From NCBI GenBank assembly GCA_001797815.1, contig MGQK01000077.1:3850-23757 (forward strand): a stretch of DNA of 19,908 bases, in the 5' to 3' direction. Under the pieces are notes generated by a model. The model saw only the letters and a list, made by a program, of their open reading frames with translations, was not told where the DNA came from and did no database searches. Each line of letters begins with the position of its first letter. The first letter of the stretch is position 1. This DNA is from Deltaproteobacteria bacterium RBG_13_61_14. Its GTDB lineage: Bacteria > RBG-13-61-14. The translations under genes were made by a program, and so were the position numbers. This document shows, in pieces, positions 1 to 6,876 of this stretch.

Positions 1-131
1 ATTGCCCGGACGCGGCCGTGGTCCGCAAGCCCGACGGCTTTTACACCGTGGACCTGGACTACTGCAAGGGGTGCGGCATCTGCGCGGCCGAGTGCTGGCC
101 GATGGCGATCAGCCTGGTGGAGGAAAGCTGA
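1..131 (+). CDS. porD: 2-oxoacid:ferredoxin oxidoreductase delta subunit (partial, C-terminus)
   Basis: Only the last 42 codons lie in the window; the first complete codon starts at base 3. The visible protein starts with CPDAAV, the end of one [4Fe-4S] motif, and carries a complete second motif CKGCGICAAEC followed by WPMAI. This is the normal C-terminus of the small bis-[4Fe-4S] ferredoxin subunit of pyruvate/2-oxoacid:ferredoxin oxidoreductases, which carries electrons from the catalytic alpha/beta core to ferredoxin. The stop is one base before the porA start codon, and a GGAGG at 119-123 inside this gene serves porA, so the two are translationally coupled. A gamma subunit is expected just upstream but is outside the window. 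The subunit assignment is firm; the exact 2-oxoacid substrate is not readable. Confidence 0.9.
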   Translation, partial: CPDAAVVRKPDGFYTVDLDYCKGCGICAAECWPMAISLVEES

Positions 132-132
132 G

Positions 133-1386
133 ATGGCTCGGGAGGGCATGGAAGTCAGCATTGCCGCGGCGGAGGCGGTCGCGCTCTGCGATACCGACTG
201 CATCGCGGCGTATCCGATCACGCCCCAGACCCACATTGTCGAGCACCTGGCCGAGCTGGTGGCGGACGGGGAGCTGGAAGCGGAGTTCATCCCGGTGGAG
301 AGCGAGCACTCGACCAGGGCCATCACCACCGGCAGCCGGAGGCTGGCCGCGATAAACATGATCTCGCTCATCAGCGCCAGCCCCTGCGAGCTGGTGGAGG
401 TGAAGGTGCGCGCCCCCGCGGCCGCGGGGGCGCGCACCTTCACCTCCACCAGCTCGCAGGGGCTGGCGCTGATGAGCGAGATCATGTTTATCGCGGCCAG
501 CCTCCGGCTGCCGGTGGTGATGGCCCTGGTCAACCGCTCGCTCTCCGGCCCGCTCTCGATCTGGAACGACCACTCGGACGTGATGAGCGTGCGGGACTGC
601 GGCTGGATCCAGGTCTTTGTCGAAGACGGCCAGGAGACAGTGGACCACATGCCCTGGGCCTTCCGGGTGGCGGAAGACCCGGGGGTCTCACTCCCGGTGG
701 CGGTCAACCTGGACGGCTTTATCCTCTCCCACGTGATCGAGCCGATCGAGCCCTGGACCAAAGAGATGATGCAGAAATTCCTGCCGCCCTTCTCGCCGGT
801 CAACCGGCTCCATCCGGACCAGCCGGTGACCATGGGCGCGTTCGCCATGCCCGACCTGTTCACGGAAACCAAGATGGCCCAGAACCAGGCCCTGCTCAAG
901 TCCAAGCCCATCATCCTCAAGGCCTGGGAAGAGCTCTTGCAGGTGACCGGCCGGCGCTACCGTCCGGTCGAGACTTACCAGACCGAGGGGGCCAAGATCC
1001 TGCTGGTGACCATGGGCTGCCTGGGCCAGACCGCCCAGTTGGCGGTGGACGCCCTGCGCGAAGAGGGCGAGTCGGTGGGGCTGGTCAAGCTCCGGCTCTG
1101 GCGGCCGTTCCCCTTCGAGGAATTCCGTAAGGCGGTGGAAGAGGCCGAGCTGCTCCTGGTGATTGACCGGGCCATCTCTTTCGGCGGGCCGGGCGGGCCG
1201 GTGGCTTCGGAGTTGCGCAACGCCCTTTACCACCAGAAGAAACCGCCGCGGGTGGTCAACATGATCGCGGGCCTGGCCGGCCGGGACGTGCAGCCGAATG
1301 ATTTCGAGCAGATGGTGGAGCAGGCCAAGGCCAAGGTGGCGGAGGGCAAGGAAGACGACTATCTGATTTACGGGGTGCGGGGATGA
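133..1386 (+). CDS. porA: 2-oxoacid (pyruvate/2-ketoisovalerate-type):ferredoxin oxidoreductase alpha subunit, interrupted by an inverted duplication
   Basis: Alpha subunit of the CoA-acylating 2-oxoacid:ferredoxin oxidoreductase (417 residues). Visible family landmarks are GMEVSIAAAEAV, YPITPQTHIVEHL and VESEHS near the N-terminus, AAGARTFTSTSSQG and LPVVMALVNRSLSGP in domain I, and a C-terminal transketolase-C-like region (KILLVTMGCLGQTA, ISFGGPGGPV). Start ATG 133 follows a GGAGG nine bases upstream. The oddity lies between EHS (about residue 60) and AAGARTF (about residue 98): the family normally has about nine residues of the AMSAVIGAS type there, but this copy has about 36, encoded by the reverse complement of the sequence that follows, forming a perfect 220-bp palindrome at 312-531. 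The frame stays open, but the product is about 27 residues too long in a conserved core region, so either the protein is altered or the sequence is an artefact. It overlaps porB by ATGA. Confidence 0.9.
   Translation: MAREGMEVSIAAAEAVALCDTDCIAAYPITPQTHIVEHLAELVADGELEAEFIPVESEHSTRAITTGSRRLAAINMISLISASPCELVEVKVRAPAAAGARTFTSTSSQGLALMSEIMFIAASLRLPVVMALVNRSLSGPLSIWNDHSDVMSVRDCGWIQVFVEDGQETVDHMPWAFRVAEDPGVSLPVAVNLDGFILSHVIEPIEPWTKEMMQKFLPPFSPVNRLHPDQPVTMGAFAMPDLFTETKMAQNQALLKSKPIILKAWEELLQVTGRRYRPVETYQTEGAKILLVTMGCLGQTAQLAVDALREEGESVGLVKLRLWRPFPFEEFRKAVEEAELLLVIDRAISFGGPGGPVASELRNALYHQKKPPRVVNMIAGLAGRDVQPNDFEQMVEQAKAKVAEGKEDDYLIYGVRG
312..531. repeat. 220-bp perfect palindrome (two 110-bp arms, no spacer) inside porA
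   Basis: Every base from 312 to 421 pairs with its partner from 531 back to 422 (position i pairs with 843 minus i), with no mismatch and no spacer; the centre is GCGGCCGC. The right arm encodes the conserved porA sequence, so the left arm is the inverted copy. Pairing breaks at 308, 309 and 311 and then resumes for 11 bp (297-307 with 536-546), where both sides encode conserved residues (VESEHS and NRSLSG), so this outer inverted repeat is probably native. The structure looks like a template-switch product. Long spacer-free palindromes are usually unstable in bacteria, so a library or assembly artefact must be considered. Confidence 0.97.
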
Positions 1387-2318
1387 GAAACCTGGAACTG
1401 TATTCGCCGGTCTTGTTGCCGCGGGAGGAGTATTTTTGCTCCGGGCACCGGGCCTGCCAGGGCTGCGCCGAGGCGCTGGCGGTGCGGATCGTGATGAAGG
1501 CGCTGGGCAGGAACTCGGTGGTGGCCATGGCCACCGGGTGCATGGAGATCGTGAGCTCGCCCCTGCCCACCACGGCCTGGGCGGTGCCCTGGATCCACGT
1601 GGCCTTTGAGAACGCGGCCGCGGTGGCTTCGGGGATCGAGGCCGGGCTGAAGATTCTGATGAAGAAGGGCAAGCTGCCCCGGAAGAAGATCCATGTGGCC
1701 GGGATGGCCGGCGACGGCGGCACCTCGGACATCGGGTTGCAGGCGCTCTCGGGCGCGCTCGAGCGGGGGCACAACTTCACCTACTTCTGCTACGATAACG
1801 AGGCGTATATGAACACCGGGATCCAGCGCTCCAGCGCCACGCCCTTTGGCGCCGCCACCACCACCTCGCCGGCGGGCAAGCGGATTCCGGGCCAGACCAC
1901 CTGGAAAAAGAACATGCCGGCCATCGCCGCGGCGCACGACATACCGTATGTGGCGACGGCCTGCTCGAGTTACCCGGAGGACTTGTTCGAGAAGGCCAGC
2001 CGGGCGATCGAGACCCCGGGCCCGGCTTACGTGCACATCCTCTCGGTGTGCCCGACCGGGTGGCGGATCCCGCCCCGGACCGCGATCAAATACGGCCGGC
2101 TGGCGGTGGAGACCGGGGCGTTTCCGCTCTACGAGGTGGTGAACGGCGAGTATTTTCTGAGCAAGGATTTTCTGAAGCTCCTCCCGGTCAAGGAATATTT
2201 CAAGGGCCACGGCCGCTTCCGGCACCTGACCGAGGACATGGTCAACCAGATCCAGGAGCGGGTGAGTGCGGACTGGGAAAAGCTGAAAGCAAAATGCGTG
2301 AACGTGAAGAAGGGATGA
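1383..2318 (+). CDS. porB: 2-oxoacid:ferredoxin oxidoreductase beta subunit (ThDP-binding)
   Basis: Catalytic beta subunit, 311 residues, the usual family length. It binds thiamine diphosphate and one [4Fe-4S] cluster and decarboxylates the 2-oxoacid with CoA to acyl-CoA, passing electrons to the delta subunit. Visible: cluster cysteines C25 and C28 (RACQGC), C53 (TGCME) and C223 (CPTGW); the ThDP/Mg motif GDGGTSDIG at 110-118 continuing to NEAYMNTG at 139-146; and SATPFGAATTTSPAGK, typical of pyruvate/ketoisovalerate-type beta subunits. The start ATG overlaps the porA stop (ATGA) and the stop overlaps the nuoE start in the same way, so porA, porB and nuoE are tightly coupled. All expected residues are present, in contrast to the disturbed porA. 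Substrate (pyruvate or branched-chain 2-oxoacid) cannot be decided. Confidence 0.93.
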   Translation: MRNLELYSPVLLPREEYFCSGHRACQGCAEALAVRIVMKALGRNSVVAMATGCMEIVSSPLPTTAWAVPWIHVAFENAAAVASGIEAGLKILMKKGKLPRKKIHVAGMAGDGGTSDIGLQALSGALERGHNFTYFCYDNEAYMNTGIQRSSATPFGAATTTSPAGKRIPGQTTWKKNMPAIAAAHDIPYVATACSSYPEDLFEKASRAIETPGPAYVHILSVCPTGWRIPPRTAIKYGRLAVETGAFPLYEVVNGEYFLSKDFLKLLPVKEYFKGHGRFRHLTEDMVNQIQERVSADWEKLKAKCVNVKKG

Positions 2319-2785
2319 CGATGGGCAAGCCGGTCAACCTCAAGGAAGTGGACAAGGTCATCAAGGAATATGATGCCGAGCCGAGCTCGCTGATCGGGAT
2401 GCTCCAGGACGTGCAAGCCAAGTATCATTACCTGCCGGGGGAGGCGCTTCACCGGATCCAGGAGAAAGTGGGCGTGCCCCTGACCCGGGTCTACGAGGTC
2501 GCCACCTTTTACAAGTCCTTCAGCCTGGTGCCCAAGGGCGACCACATCTGCACGGTGTGCCTGGGCACCGCCTGCCACTTGCGGGGCGGGCCCCGGATCG
2601 TGGAGGCCTTCCAGCGCGAGTTGGGCGTGGAAGTCAGTCAGACCAGCCAGGATGGCAAGTTTACCCTGGAGACGGTCAACTGCCTGGGCGCTTGCGCGAT
2701 GGCGCCGTTGGTCAAGGTGGATGAGGACAACCACGGCGGGATGACCGCGGTCGGGGTGAAGAAGTTGATCCAGAAGTATAAATAG
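2315..2785 (+). CDS. nuoE: NuoE/HydC/HoxE-type [2Fe-2S] thioredoxin-like diaphorase subunit
   Basis: About 156 residues, the normal length for the NuoE (24 kDa) family. An N-terminal helical part (LIGMLQDVQAKYHYLPGEAL, VYEVATFYKSF) precedes a thioredoxin-like [2Fe-2S] domain whose ligands are C82 and C87 (CLGTACH) and C123 and C127 (NCLGACAMAP). In complex I, NAD-reducing hydrogenases and bifurcating hydrogenases this subunit sits beside the FMN subunit. I chose ATG 2315 because it overlaps the porB stop as ATGA; ATG 2321 is a possible alternative. The same frame is open far upstream inside porB, but that stretch shows no family similarity. The following nuoF gene suggests the HydC/HydB arrangement of NAD-linked bifurcating enzymes rather than a respiratory complex I, because no membrane subunit genes are present. 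Confidence 0.92.
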   Translation: MTMGKPVNLKEVDKVIKEYDAEPSSLIGMLQDVQAKYHYLPGEALHRIQEKVGVPLTRVYEVATFYKSFSLVPKGDHICTVCLGTACHLRGGPRIVEAFQRELGVEVSQTSQDGKFTLETVNCLGACAMAPLVKVDEDNHGGMTAVGVKKLIQKYK

Positions 2786-2812
2786 CCGCCGGCAGGGTTG
2801 GAGAGGGAATAT

Positions 2813-4693
2813 ATGCCTAGCGTACGGATTCAAACCGCAGAAGATTTAACCAGGCTTCGGGCTTCGCTCTTGAAGAAGCGCGACCCCAAGAAGACCCGGG
2901 TCACGGTCTGCGGCGGGACCGGGTGTTTGTCCAACGGCAGCGAGAAGCTGGCCCGGGCGTTAGCCCAGGCCGTGGCGCAGAACGGGCTGAAGGCGAAAGT
3001 GGAGCTGAAGCTCTCTGGCTGCCACGGGTTTTGCGAGCACGGGCCGCTGGTGACGATAGACCCGCAAGGTATCTTTTACGAGCGGGTCGGCCGCAAGCAA
3101 CCGGACAAGGACGCGGCCGAGATCGTGGAGACCACCCTGAGCAAAGGTGATCTGGTCGAGCGGTTTTGCTACACCGATCCCGGCACCAAGCAGAAAAAAG
3201 TCCACTACGAGGAAATCCCGTTTTACGCCAAGCAGCACCGGATCGTGCTCCGCCACAACGGGCGGATTGACCCGCTGGAGATCGGGGACTACATCGCCGA
3301 GGGCGGCTACTCGGCCCTGGCCAAGGCCCTGACCCTGGACCCGGAGGAGATCATCGCCTGGATTGAGAAGTCGGGGCTGCGGGGCCGGGGCGGGGGCGGG
3401 TTCCCGGCCAGCCGCAAGTGGCGGAGCTGCCGCAACGCCCCGGGCGAGGTGCACTACATCGTGTGCAACGGCGACGAGGGCGACCCCGGCGCTTTCATGG
3501 ACCGCTCGGTGATGGAAGGCGACCCGCACTCGGTGCTGGAGGGGATGATCATCGGCGCCTACGCCATCGGCCAAGGCAAGAGCCGGGCCGAGGGCTACAT
3601 TTACGTGCGGAACGAATACCCGCTGGCGGTCCGCAACCTGCGGCAGGCGATTGCCCAGGCGGAGAAATACGGGCTTTTGGGCGAGAACATCCTGGGCTCG
3701 GGCTTTGATTTCCGGGTCAAGATCAACCGGGGCGGCGGCGCTTTTGTCTGCGGCGAATCGAGCGCGCTGATGGCCAGCCTGGAGGGCCGGGCGGGCGAGC
3801 CGCGGGCCAAATACGTGCACACGGTGGAGCGGGGCCTATTAGACCAGCCCACCAACCTGAACAACGTGGAGACCTGGGCCAACGTGCCGGAGATCATCGC
3901 CCGCGGCTGGGAGTGGTTCGCCCGGATCGGGACCAAGCAGAGCACCGGCACCAAGGTCTTCAGCCTGGTGGGCAAGGTCAAGAACACCGGCTTGGTCGAG
4001 GTGCCGATGGGCATCTCGATCCGCGACCTGGTCTTCGAGGTGGGCGGCGGCATCCTCCACGACAAGAAGTTCAAGGCCATCCAGACCGGCGGGCCTTCGG
4101 GCGGCTGCATCCCCGCCAGCCTGGCCGACCTGCCCATTGACTTCGACACCCTGACCGAGCACGGCTCGATGATGGGCTCGGGCGGGCTGATCGTGATGGA
4201 CGAGAACGACTGCATGGTGGACGTGGCCCGCTATTTCGTCAAGTTTCTGGAAGAGGAAAGCTGCGGCAAGTGCGTGCCCTGCCGGGAGGGGCTGAGAAGG
4301 CTGAAGCAGATCCTGAGCGCGATTACCACCGGCTTCGGCAAGGAGAGCGACCTAAAGCTGATGGAGGAGTTGGGCGAGGCCATGACCTGGGGGAGCCTTT
4401 GCGCCTTAGGCGGGACCGCGGCCAACCCGGTGCTGAGCACGATCAAGTATTTCCGGGAGGAGTACGAGGCGCACATCCGGGACCAGCGCTGCCCCGCCGG
4501 CGTGTGCACGGCGCTGATCACCTATTCGATTGATAAGGAGAAGTGCACCGGCTGCCACGTCTGCGCCACCAATTGCCCGCAGAAGGCGGTCAGCGGAGAA
4601 AAGAAGAAGCACCACCTGATTGATCCCAAGCTCTGCATCAAGTGCGGGATCTGTTACGAGGTGTGCAAGTTCGACTCGGTGGTGCGGATGTGA
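2813..4693 (+). CDS. nuoF: NuoF/HydB-type NAD(P)H- and FMN-binding diaphorase subunit with extra Fe-S domains
   Basis: 626 residues with the domain order of HydB/HndC-type subunits: an N-terminal thioredoxin-like [2Fe-2S] domain (C33, C38, C70, C74); the NuoF core with the NADH/FMN signatures [11 protein letters not shown] and [14 protein letters not shown]; a soluble-ligand-binding beta-grasp region (about 380-430); the [4Fe-4S] domain [12 protein letters not shown] with a later C in SLCALGG; and a C-terminal bis-[4Fe-4S] ferredoxin domain ([12 protein letters not shown] and [11 protein letters not shown]). Plain NuoF lacks both end domains; they are typical of the flavin subunit of electron-bifurcating hydrogenases and formate dehydrogenases. 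ATG 2813 has GAGAGGG just upstream and is preferred to an in-frame TTG at 2798. It follows nuoE by 27 bases. Here the partner is Por, and no hydrogenase catalytic subunit is present. Confidence 0.93.
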   Translation: MPSVRIQTAEDLTRLRASLLKKRDPKKTRVTVCGGTGCLSNGSEKLARALAQAVAQNGLKAKVELKLSGCHGFCEHGPLVTIDPQGIFYERVGRKQPDKDAAEIVETTLSKGDLVERFCYTDPGTKQKKVHYEEIPFYAKQHRIVLRHNGRIDPLEIGDYIAEGGYSALAKALTLDPEEIIAWIEKSGLRGRGGGGFPASRKWRSCRNAPGEVHYIVCNGDEGDPGAFMDRSVMEGDPHSVLEGMIIGAYAIGQGKSRAEGYIYVRNEYPLAVRNLRQAIAQAEKYGLLGENILGSGFDFRVKINRGGGAFVCGESSALMASLEGRAGEPRAKYVHTVERGLLDQPTNLNNVETWANVPEIIARGWEWFARIGTKQSTGTKVFSLVGKVKNTGLVEVPMGISIRDLVFEVGGGILHDKKFKAIQTGGPSGGCIPASLADLPIDFDTLTEHGSMMGSGGLIVMDENDCMVDVARYFVKFLEEESCGKCVPCREGLRRLKQILSAITTGFGKESDLKLMEELGEAMTWGSLCALGGTAANPVLSTIKYFREEYEAHIRDQRCPAGVCTALITYSIDKEKCTGCHVCATNCPQKAVSGEKKKHHLIDPKLCIKCGICYEVCKFDSVVRM

Positions 4694-4702
4694 AATTCAA
4701 TC

Positions 4703-4730
4703 GTAGGGGCATGGTCTGCCATGCCCCTAC
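4703..4730. repeat. REP-like palindromic hairpin, copy 1
   Basis: A perfect 12-bp stem, GTAGGGGCATGG at 4703-4714 and CCATGCCCCTAC at 4719-4730, with a TCTG loop, lies in the gap between the nuoF-like and hoxU-like genes. The same core TAGGGGCATGG...TGCCCCTA recurs at 9187-9212, and a related GTAGGGGCGC...GCGCCCCTAC element is at 5558-5615, so it is a dispersed family. There is no U-run, so it is not a classical terminator, though it could shape mRNA stability between two operon genes. Confidence 0.85.
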
Positions 4731-4778
4731 CTGCAAGAGGATGTGCGAGAATACGGCGATGGTAAGAGGATGGTTTTA

Positions 4779-5489
4779 ATGGTCCAACTGACGGTTGACG
4801 GGAAGCAGGTCCAGGCGCGGGAAGGCGCCTATGTCCTGGAGGCGGTGCGGTCGCTGGGGATCGAGCTGCCCACGCTCTGCCATAATGATACGCTTTCGCC
4901 GGACGGCCGCTGCCGGCTGTGCATGGTGGAAGTGGAAGAGCGGGGCCGTAAGCGGATCGTGACCAGTTGCCTGTTCCCGGTCTCGGAGGGGCTTCAGGTG
5001 CGGACCGACGGGGAGCGGGCGGTGCGGGTGCGCCAGATGGTGCTGGAGCTTTATCTGGCCCGGCACCCGGAAGCGCCGGAGATCCGGAAGCTGGCCGCGG
5101 AGCAGGGGGTGACCGTGTCGCGCTTCGGGGAGGATTCGGACCACCAGCGCTGCATCCTCTGCGGGCTGTGCGTGCGGACCTGCGCCGAGGTGGTGGGGGT
5201 GAACGCGCTCGGCTTTGCCCAGCGGGGGATCGCGAAAAGGGTGGGCACTCCCTTCCTGGAGGCCTCGGAGACCTGCATCGGGTGCGGGGCCTGCGTCTTC
5301 TCCTGCCCCACCAACATCATCGTGATGAAGGACGAGGGCCCGGTGCGGAAGATCTGGAGCAAACAGTTCGAGATGCAGACCTGCGCAGCCTGCGGGCGCT
5401 ATTTTGCGCCGGTCTTCCAGCTCCAGTGGATCGAAAAAAAGACCGGGGTGCCTTATGAGAAACTCCAGGTCTGCCCGGACTGCCGGTAG
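4779..5489 (+). CDS. HoxU/NuoG-N-terminal-like iron-sulfur protein with C-terminal zinc-ribbon-like motif
   Basis: 236 residues. An N-terminal plant-type [2Fe-2S] domain has C34, C45, C48 and C64 (PTLCHND, GRCRLCMVE, TSCLFPV), followed by two [4Fe-4S] motifs at C125-C135 (CILCGLCVRTC) and C166-C176 (CIGCGACVFSC). This is the layout of HoxU and of the N-terminus of NuoG/HydA, which wire the flavin subunit to the catalytic partner. Two features differ: the His-Cys3 region has kept HP (96-97) but lost its cysteines (HPEAPEIR), and the C-terminus adds CAAC (202-205) and CPDC (232-235), resembling a zinc knuckle. ATG 4779 has AGAGG nine bases upstream; ATG 4770 and GTG 4743 are in frame but less well placed. 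It is the last operon gene before the terminator and probably links the NuoEF module to the Por subunits. Confidence 0.85.
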   Translation: MVQLTVDGKQVQAREGAYVLEAVRSLGIELPTLCHNDTLSPDGRCRLCMVEVEERGRKRIVTSCLFPVSEGLQVRTDGERAVRVRQMVLELYLARHPEAPEIRKLAAEQGVTVSRFGEDSDHQRCILCGLCVRTCAEVVGVNALGFAQRGIAKRVGTPFLEASETCIGCGACVFSCPTNIIVMKDEGPVRKIWSKQFEMQTCAACGRYFAPVFQLQWIEKKTGVPYEKLQVCPDCR

Positions 5490-5504
5490 GGTTTGGCAGG
5501 GAGT

Positions 5505-5527
5505 GCGGCGGCTTGACGCCGCTTTTT
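5505..5527 (+). terminator. Rho-independent terminator of the por-diaphorase operon
   Basis: GCGGCG (5505-5510), loop GCTTGA, CGCCGC (5517-5522) and TTTTT (5523-5527), beginning 16 bases after the stop codon of the hoxU-like gene. A perfect 6-bp GC stem plus U-run is the standard intrinsic terminator, so the operon likely ends here. Confidence 0.75.
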
Positions 5528-5557
5528 GTCGGCCCCGGTTAGCGGGGAGAACGAATA

Positions 5558-5615
5558 GTAGGGGCGCAATTCATTGCGCCCGGTCCGCCGAGGGCGCGAT
5601 AAATCGCGCCCCTAC
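5558..5615. repeat. REP-like paired-hairpin element, copy 2
   Basis: 58-bp element bounded by GTAGGGGCGC and GCGCCCCTAC. Inside are two tight hairpins: GGGCGCAAT-TC-ATTGCGCCC (5562-5581) and GGGCGCGAT-AA-ATCGCGCCC (5592-5611), joined by an 10-base linker. The ends match the GTAGGGGC/GCCCCTAC ends of copy 1. It lies between the operon terminator and the mglB-like promoter. Confidence 0.85.
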
Positions 5616-5662
5616 AGGAGGCTGTCCAAGGAAGTGGTGGCGGGCAAATCGAAAAAAAGTGC

Positions 5663-5691
5663 TTGCCATTTCTAAAGAGGTTTGTTAGAGT
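5663..5691 (+). promoter_or_regulatory. Sigma70-like promoter for the mglB-mglA pair
   Basis: TTGCCA (5663-5668), a 17-base spacer and TAGAGT (5686-5691), lying 44 bases before the mglB-like start. The -35 matches the consensus at five of six positions and the -10 at four of six. It sits just after the REP-like element and downstream of the preceding terminator, where a new transcript would be expected to begin. Confidence 0.55.
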
Positions 5692-5735
5692 AAAGTCACT
5701 TTTTGCGGCCCATTTGAAGGACAAGGAGAACGAGG

Positions 5736-6230
5736 ATGGCTGGCCCTGGCATGGTCATGTATGAGGAGGAATTCCACAAGATTTCGGCGGTGATTGACAA
5801 GCTGGTCAAGGACGCCAATGCCAAGGTGGTTTTTCTGGTGGACAAGAACGGCCAGATGATCGCCGCCTGCGGGGAAGTGGAAAACCTGGACACCACCTCC
5901 CTGGCCTCGCTCACCGCCGGCAACATCGCCGCCACCGGCGGGCTGGCCAAGCTCCTGGGCGAGAAGGAGTTCTCCATCTTGTTCCACGAGGGCGAGCGCG
6001 ATAACCTGCACATCTCCTTGATCGGCCAGCGGGTGATCCTGGTGGTGATCTTCGACGACCGTTCTTCGCTGGGCTTGGTCCGGCTCCGGGTCAAGAAGTG
6101 CGGCGAAGAGCTGGCCGGAATCTTCGACCAGTTGATGAAAAAGGCCGAGGCCGAAGCCGCCGGAGTCGGCGGGGTCTCGCCCTTTGCCGAGATTACCGAT
6201 GAAGACATTGACAACCTCTTCCGGGAATAG
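5736..6230 (+). CDS. mglB: Roadblock/LC7-domain protein, MglB-like GTPase partner
   Basis: 164 residues with one roadblock/LC7 domain at about 12-125 (ISAVIDKL, VVFLVDKNGQMIAACG, SLASLTAGNIAATGGLAKLLGE, ISLIGQRVILVVIFDD), followed by a short charged/Ala-rich tail. In Myxococcus, MglB is a homodimeric roadblock protein and the GTPase-activating protein of MglA, marking the lagging cell pole. The gene immediately downstream is an MglA-type GTPase, so this is most likely its regulator. ATG 5736 has AAGGAG seven bases upstream. The C-terminal ITDEDIDNLF segment lies outside the domain and may be a docking tail (inference). Whether the pair controls motility, polarity or something else is not shown, since no motility genes are nearby. 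Confidence 0.85.
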   Translation: MAGPGMVMYEEEFHKISAVIDKLVKDANAKVVFLVDKNGQMIAACGEVENLDTTSLASLTAGNIAATGGLAKLLGEKEFSILFHEGERDNLHISLIGQRVILVVIFDDRSSLGLVRLRVKKCGEELAGIFDQLMKKAEAEAAGVGGVSPFAEITDEDIDNLFRE

Positions 6231-6288
6231 CGATCGGGCACCGGGGCGGAAAGCAGGGGCGAGAAAGAAGAGCAGGAGTTAAAGCGGC

Positions 6289-6876
6289 ATGTCGTTCATC
6301 AATTACTCGTCGCGGGAGATCAACTGCAAGATCGTCTATTACGGTCCGGGCCTGTGCGGGAAAACCACCAACCTCCAGTATATCTACAACAAAACCAATC
6401 CCCAGGCCAAGGGCAAAATGATCTCGCTGGCCACCGAGACCGAGCGCACCCTCTTCTTCGACTTCCTGCCCCTCTCCCTGGGCGAGATCCGCGGCTTCCG
6501 CACCCGCTTCCACCTCTACACCGTGCCCGGCCAGGTCTTTTACGACGCCAGCCGGAAATTGATCCTGAAAGGGGTGGACGGGGTGGTCTTTGTCGCCGAC
6601 TCCCAGATCGAGCGGATGGAAGCCAACATCGAGAGCCTGGAAAACCTGCGCACCAACCTGACCGAGCACGGCTACGACCTGGACAAGATCCCCTACGTGG
6701 TCCAATACAACAAGCGCGACCTCCCCAATTCGGCGCCGCTCGACGAGCTGAAAAAGCTGCTCAACCCCACCACCGTGCCCGACTTCGAGGCTTGCGCGGT
6801 CTCCGGCGAAGGCGTGTTCGACACCCTCAAGGCCGTGGCCAAGCTGGTCCTGCAGGAACTCAAATCGGGAAGATAG
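6289..6876 (+). CDS. mglA: MglA-like Ras-family small GTPase
   Basis: 195 residues, the usual MglA length. G-motifs visible: G1 GPGLCGKTT at 19-27, the MglA-type G3 TVPGQ where Ras proteins have DxxG, and G4 NKRD, followed by a late [13 protein letters not shown] region matching G5. The TVPGQ and [13 protein letters not shown] signatures separate MglA from Rab/Arf-type GTPases. AGGAG at 6274-6278 precedes ATG 6289 by ten bases. It follows the roadblock gene by 58 bases and the two probably share a transcript from the promoter at 5663-5691. Expected role: nucleotide-dependent switch with the roadblock protein as GAP; the downstream process is unknown here. Confidence 0.93.
   Translation: MSFINYSSREINCKIVYYGPGLCGKTTNLQYIYNKTNPQAKGKMISLATETERTLFFDFLPLSLGEIRGFRTRFHLYTVPGQVFYDASRKLILKGVDGVVFVADSQIERMEANIESLENLRTNLTEHGYDLDKIPYVVQYNKRDLPNSAPLDELKKLLNPTTVPDFEACAVSGEGVFDTLKAVAKLVLQELKSGR

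Noticed and set aside
109-648. Long open frame on the minus strand across porA
   Set aside because: It mirrors porA codons in GC-rich DNA and partly reflects the palindrome; no family features, while the plus strand has clear Por motifs.
2048-2314. N-terminal extension of the nuoE-like gene into porB
   Set aside because: The frame is open, but the translated part is Arg/Pro-rich shadow sequence; the ATGA overlap at 2315 gives a normal-length NuoE.
4703-4730. Hairpin as intrinsic terminator splitting the redox operon
   Set aside because: No U-run follows on either strand, the sequence recurs elsewhere as a repeat, and a proper terminator occurs after the last gene.
1-5489. Electron-bifurcating [FeFe]-hydrogenase HydABC operon
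   Set aside because: HydB- and HydC-like subunits are present, but the hoxU-like protein stops before any H-cluster domain, and Por genes occupy the catalytic position.
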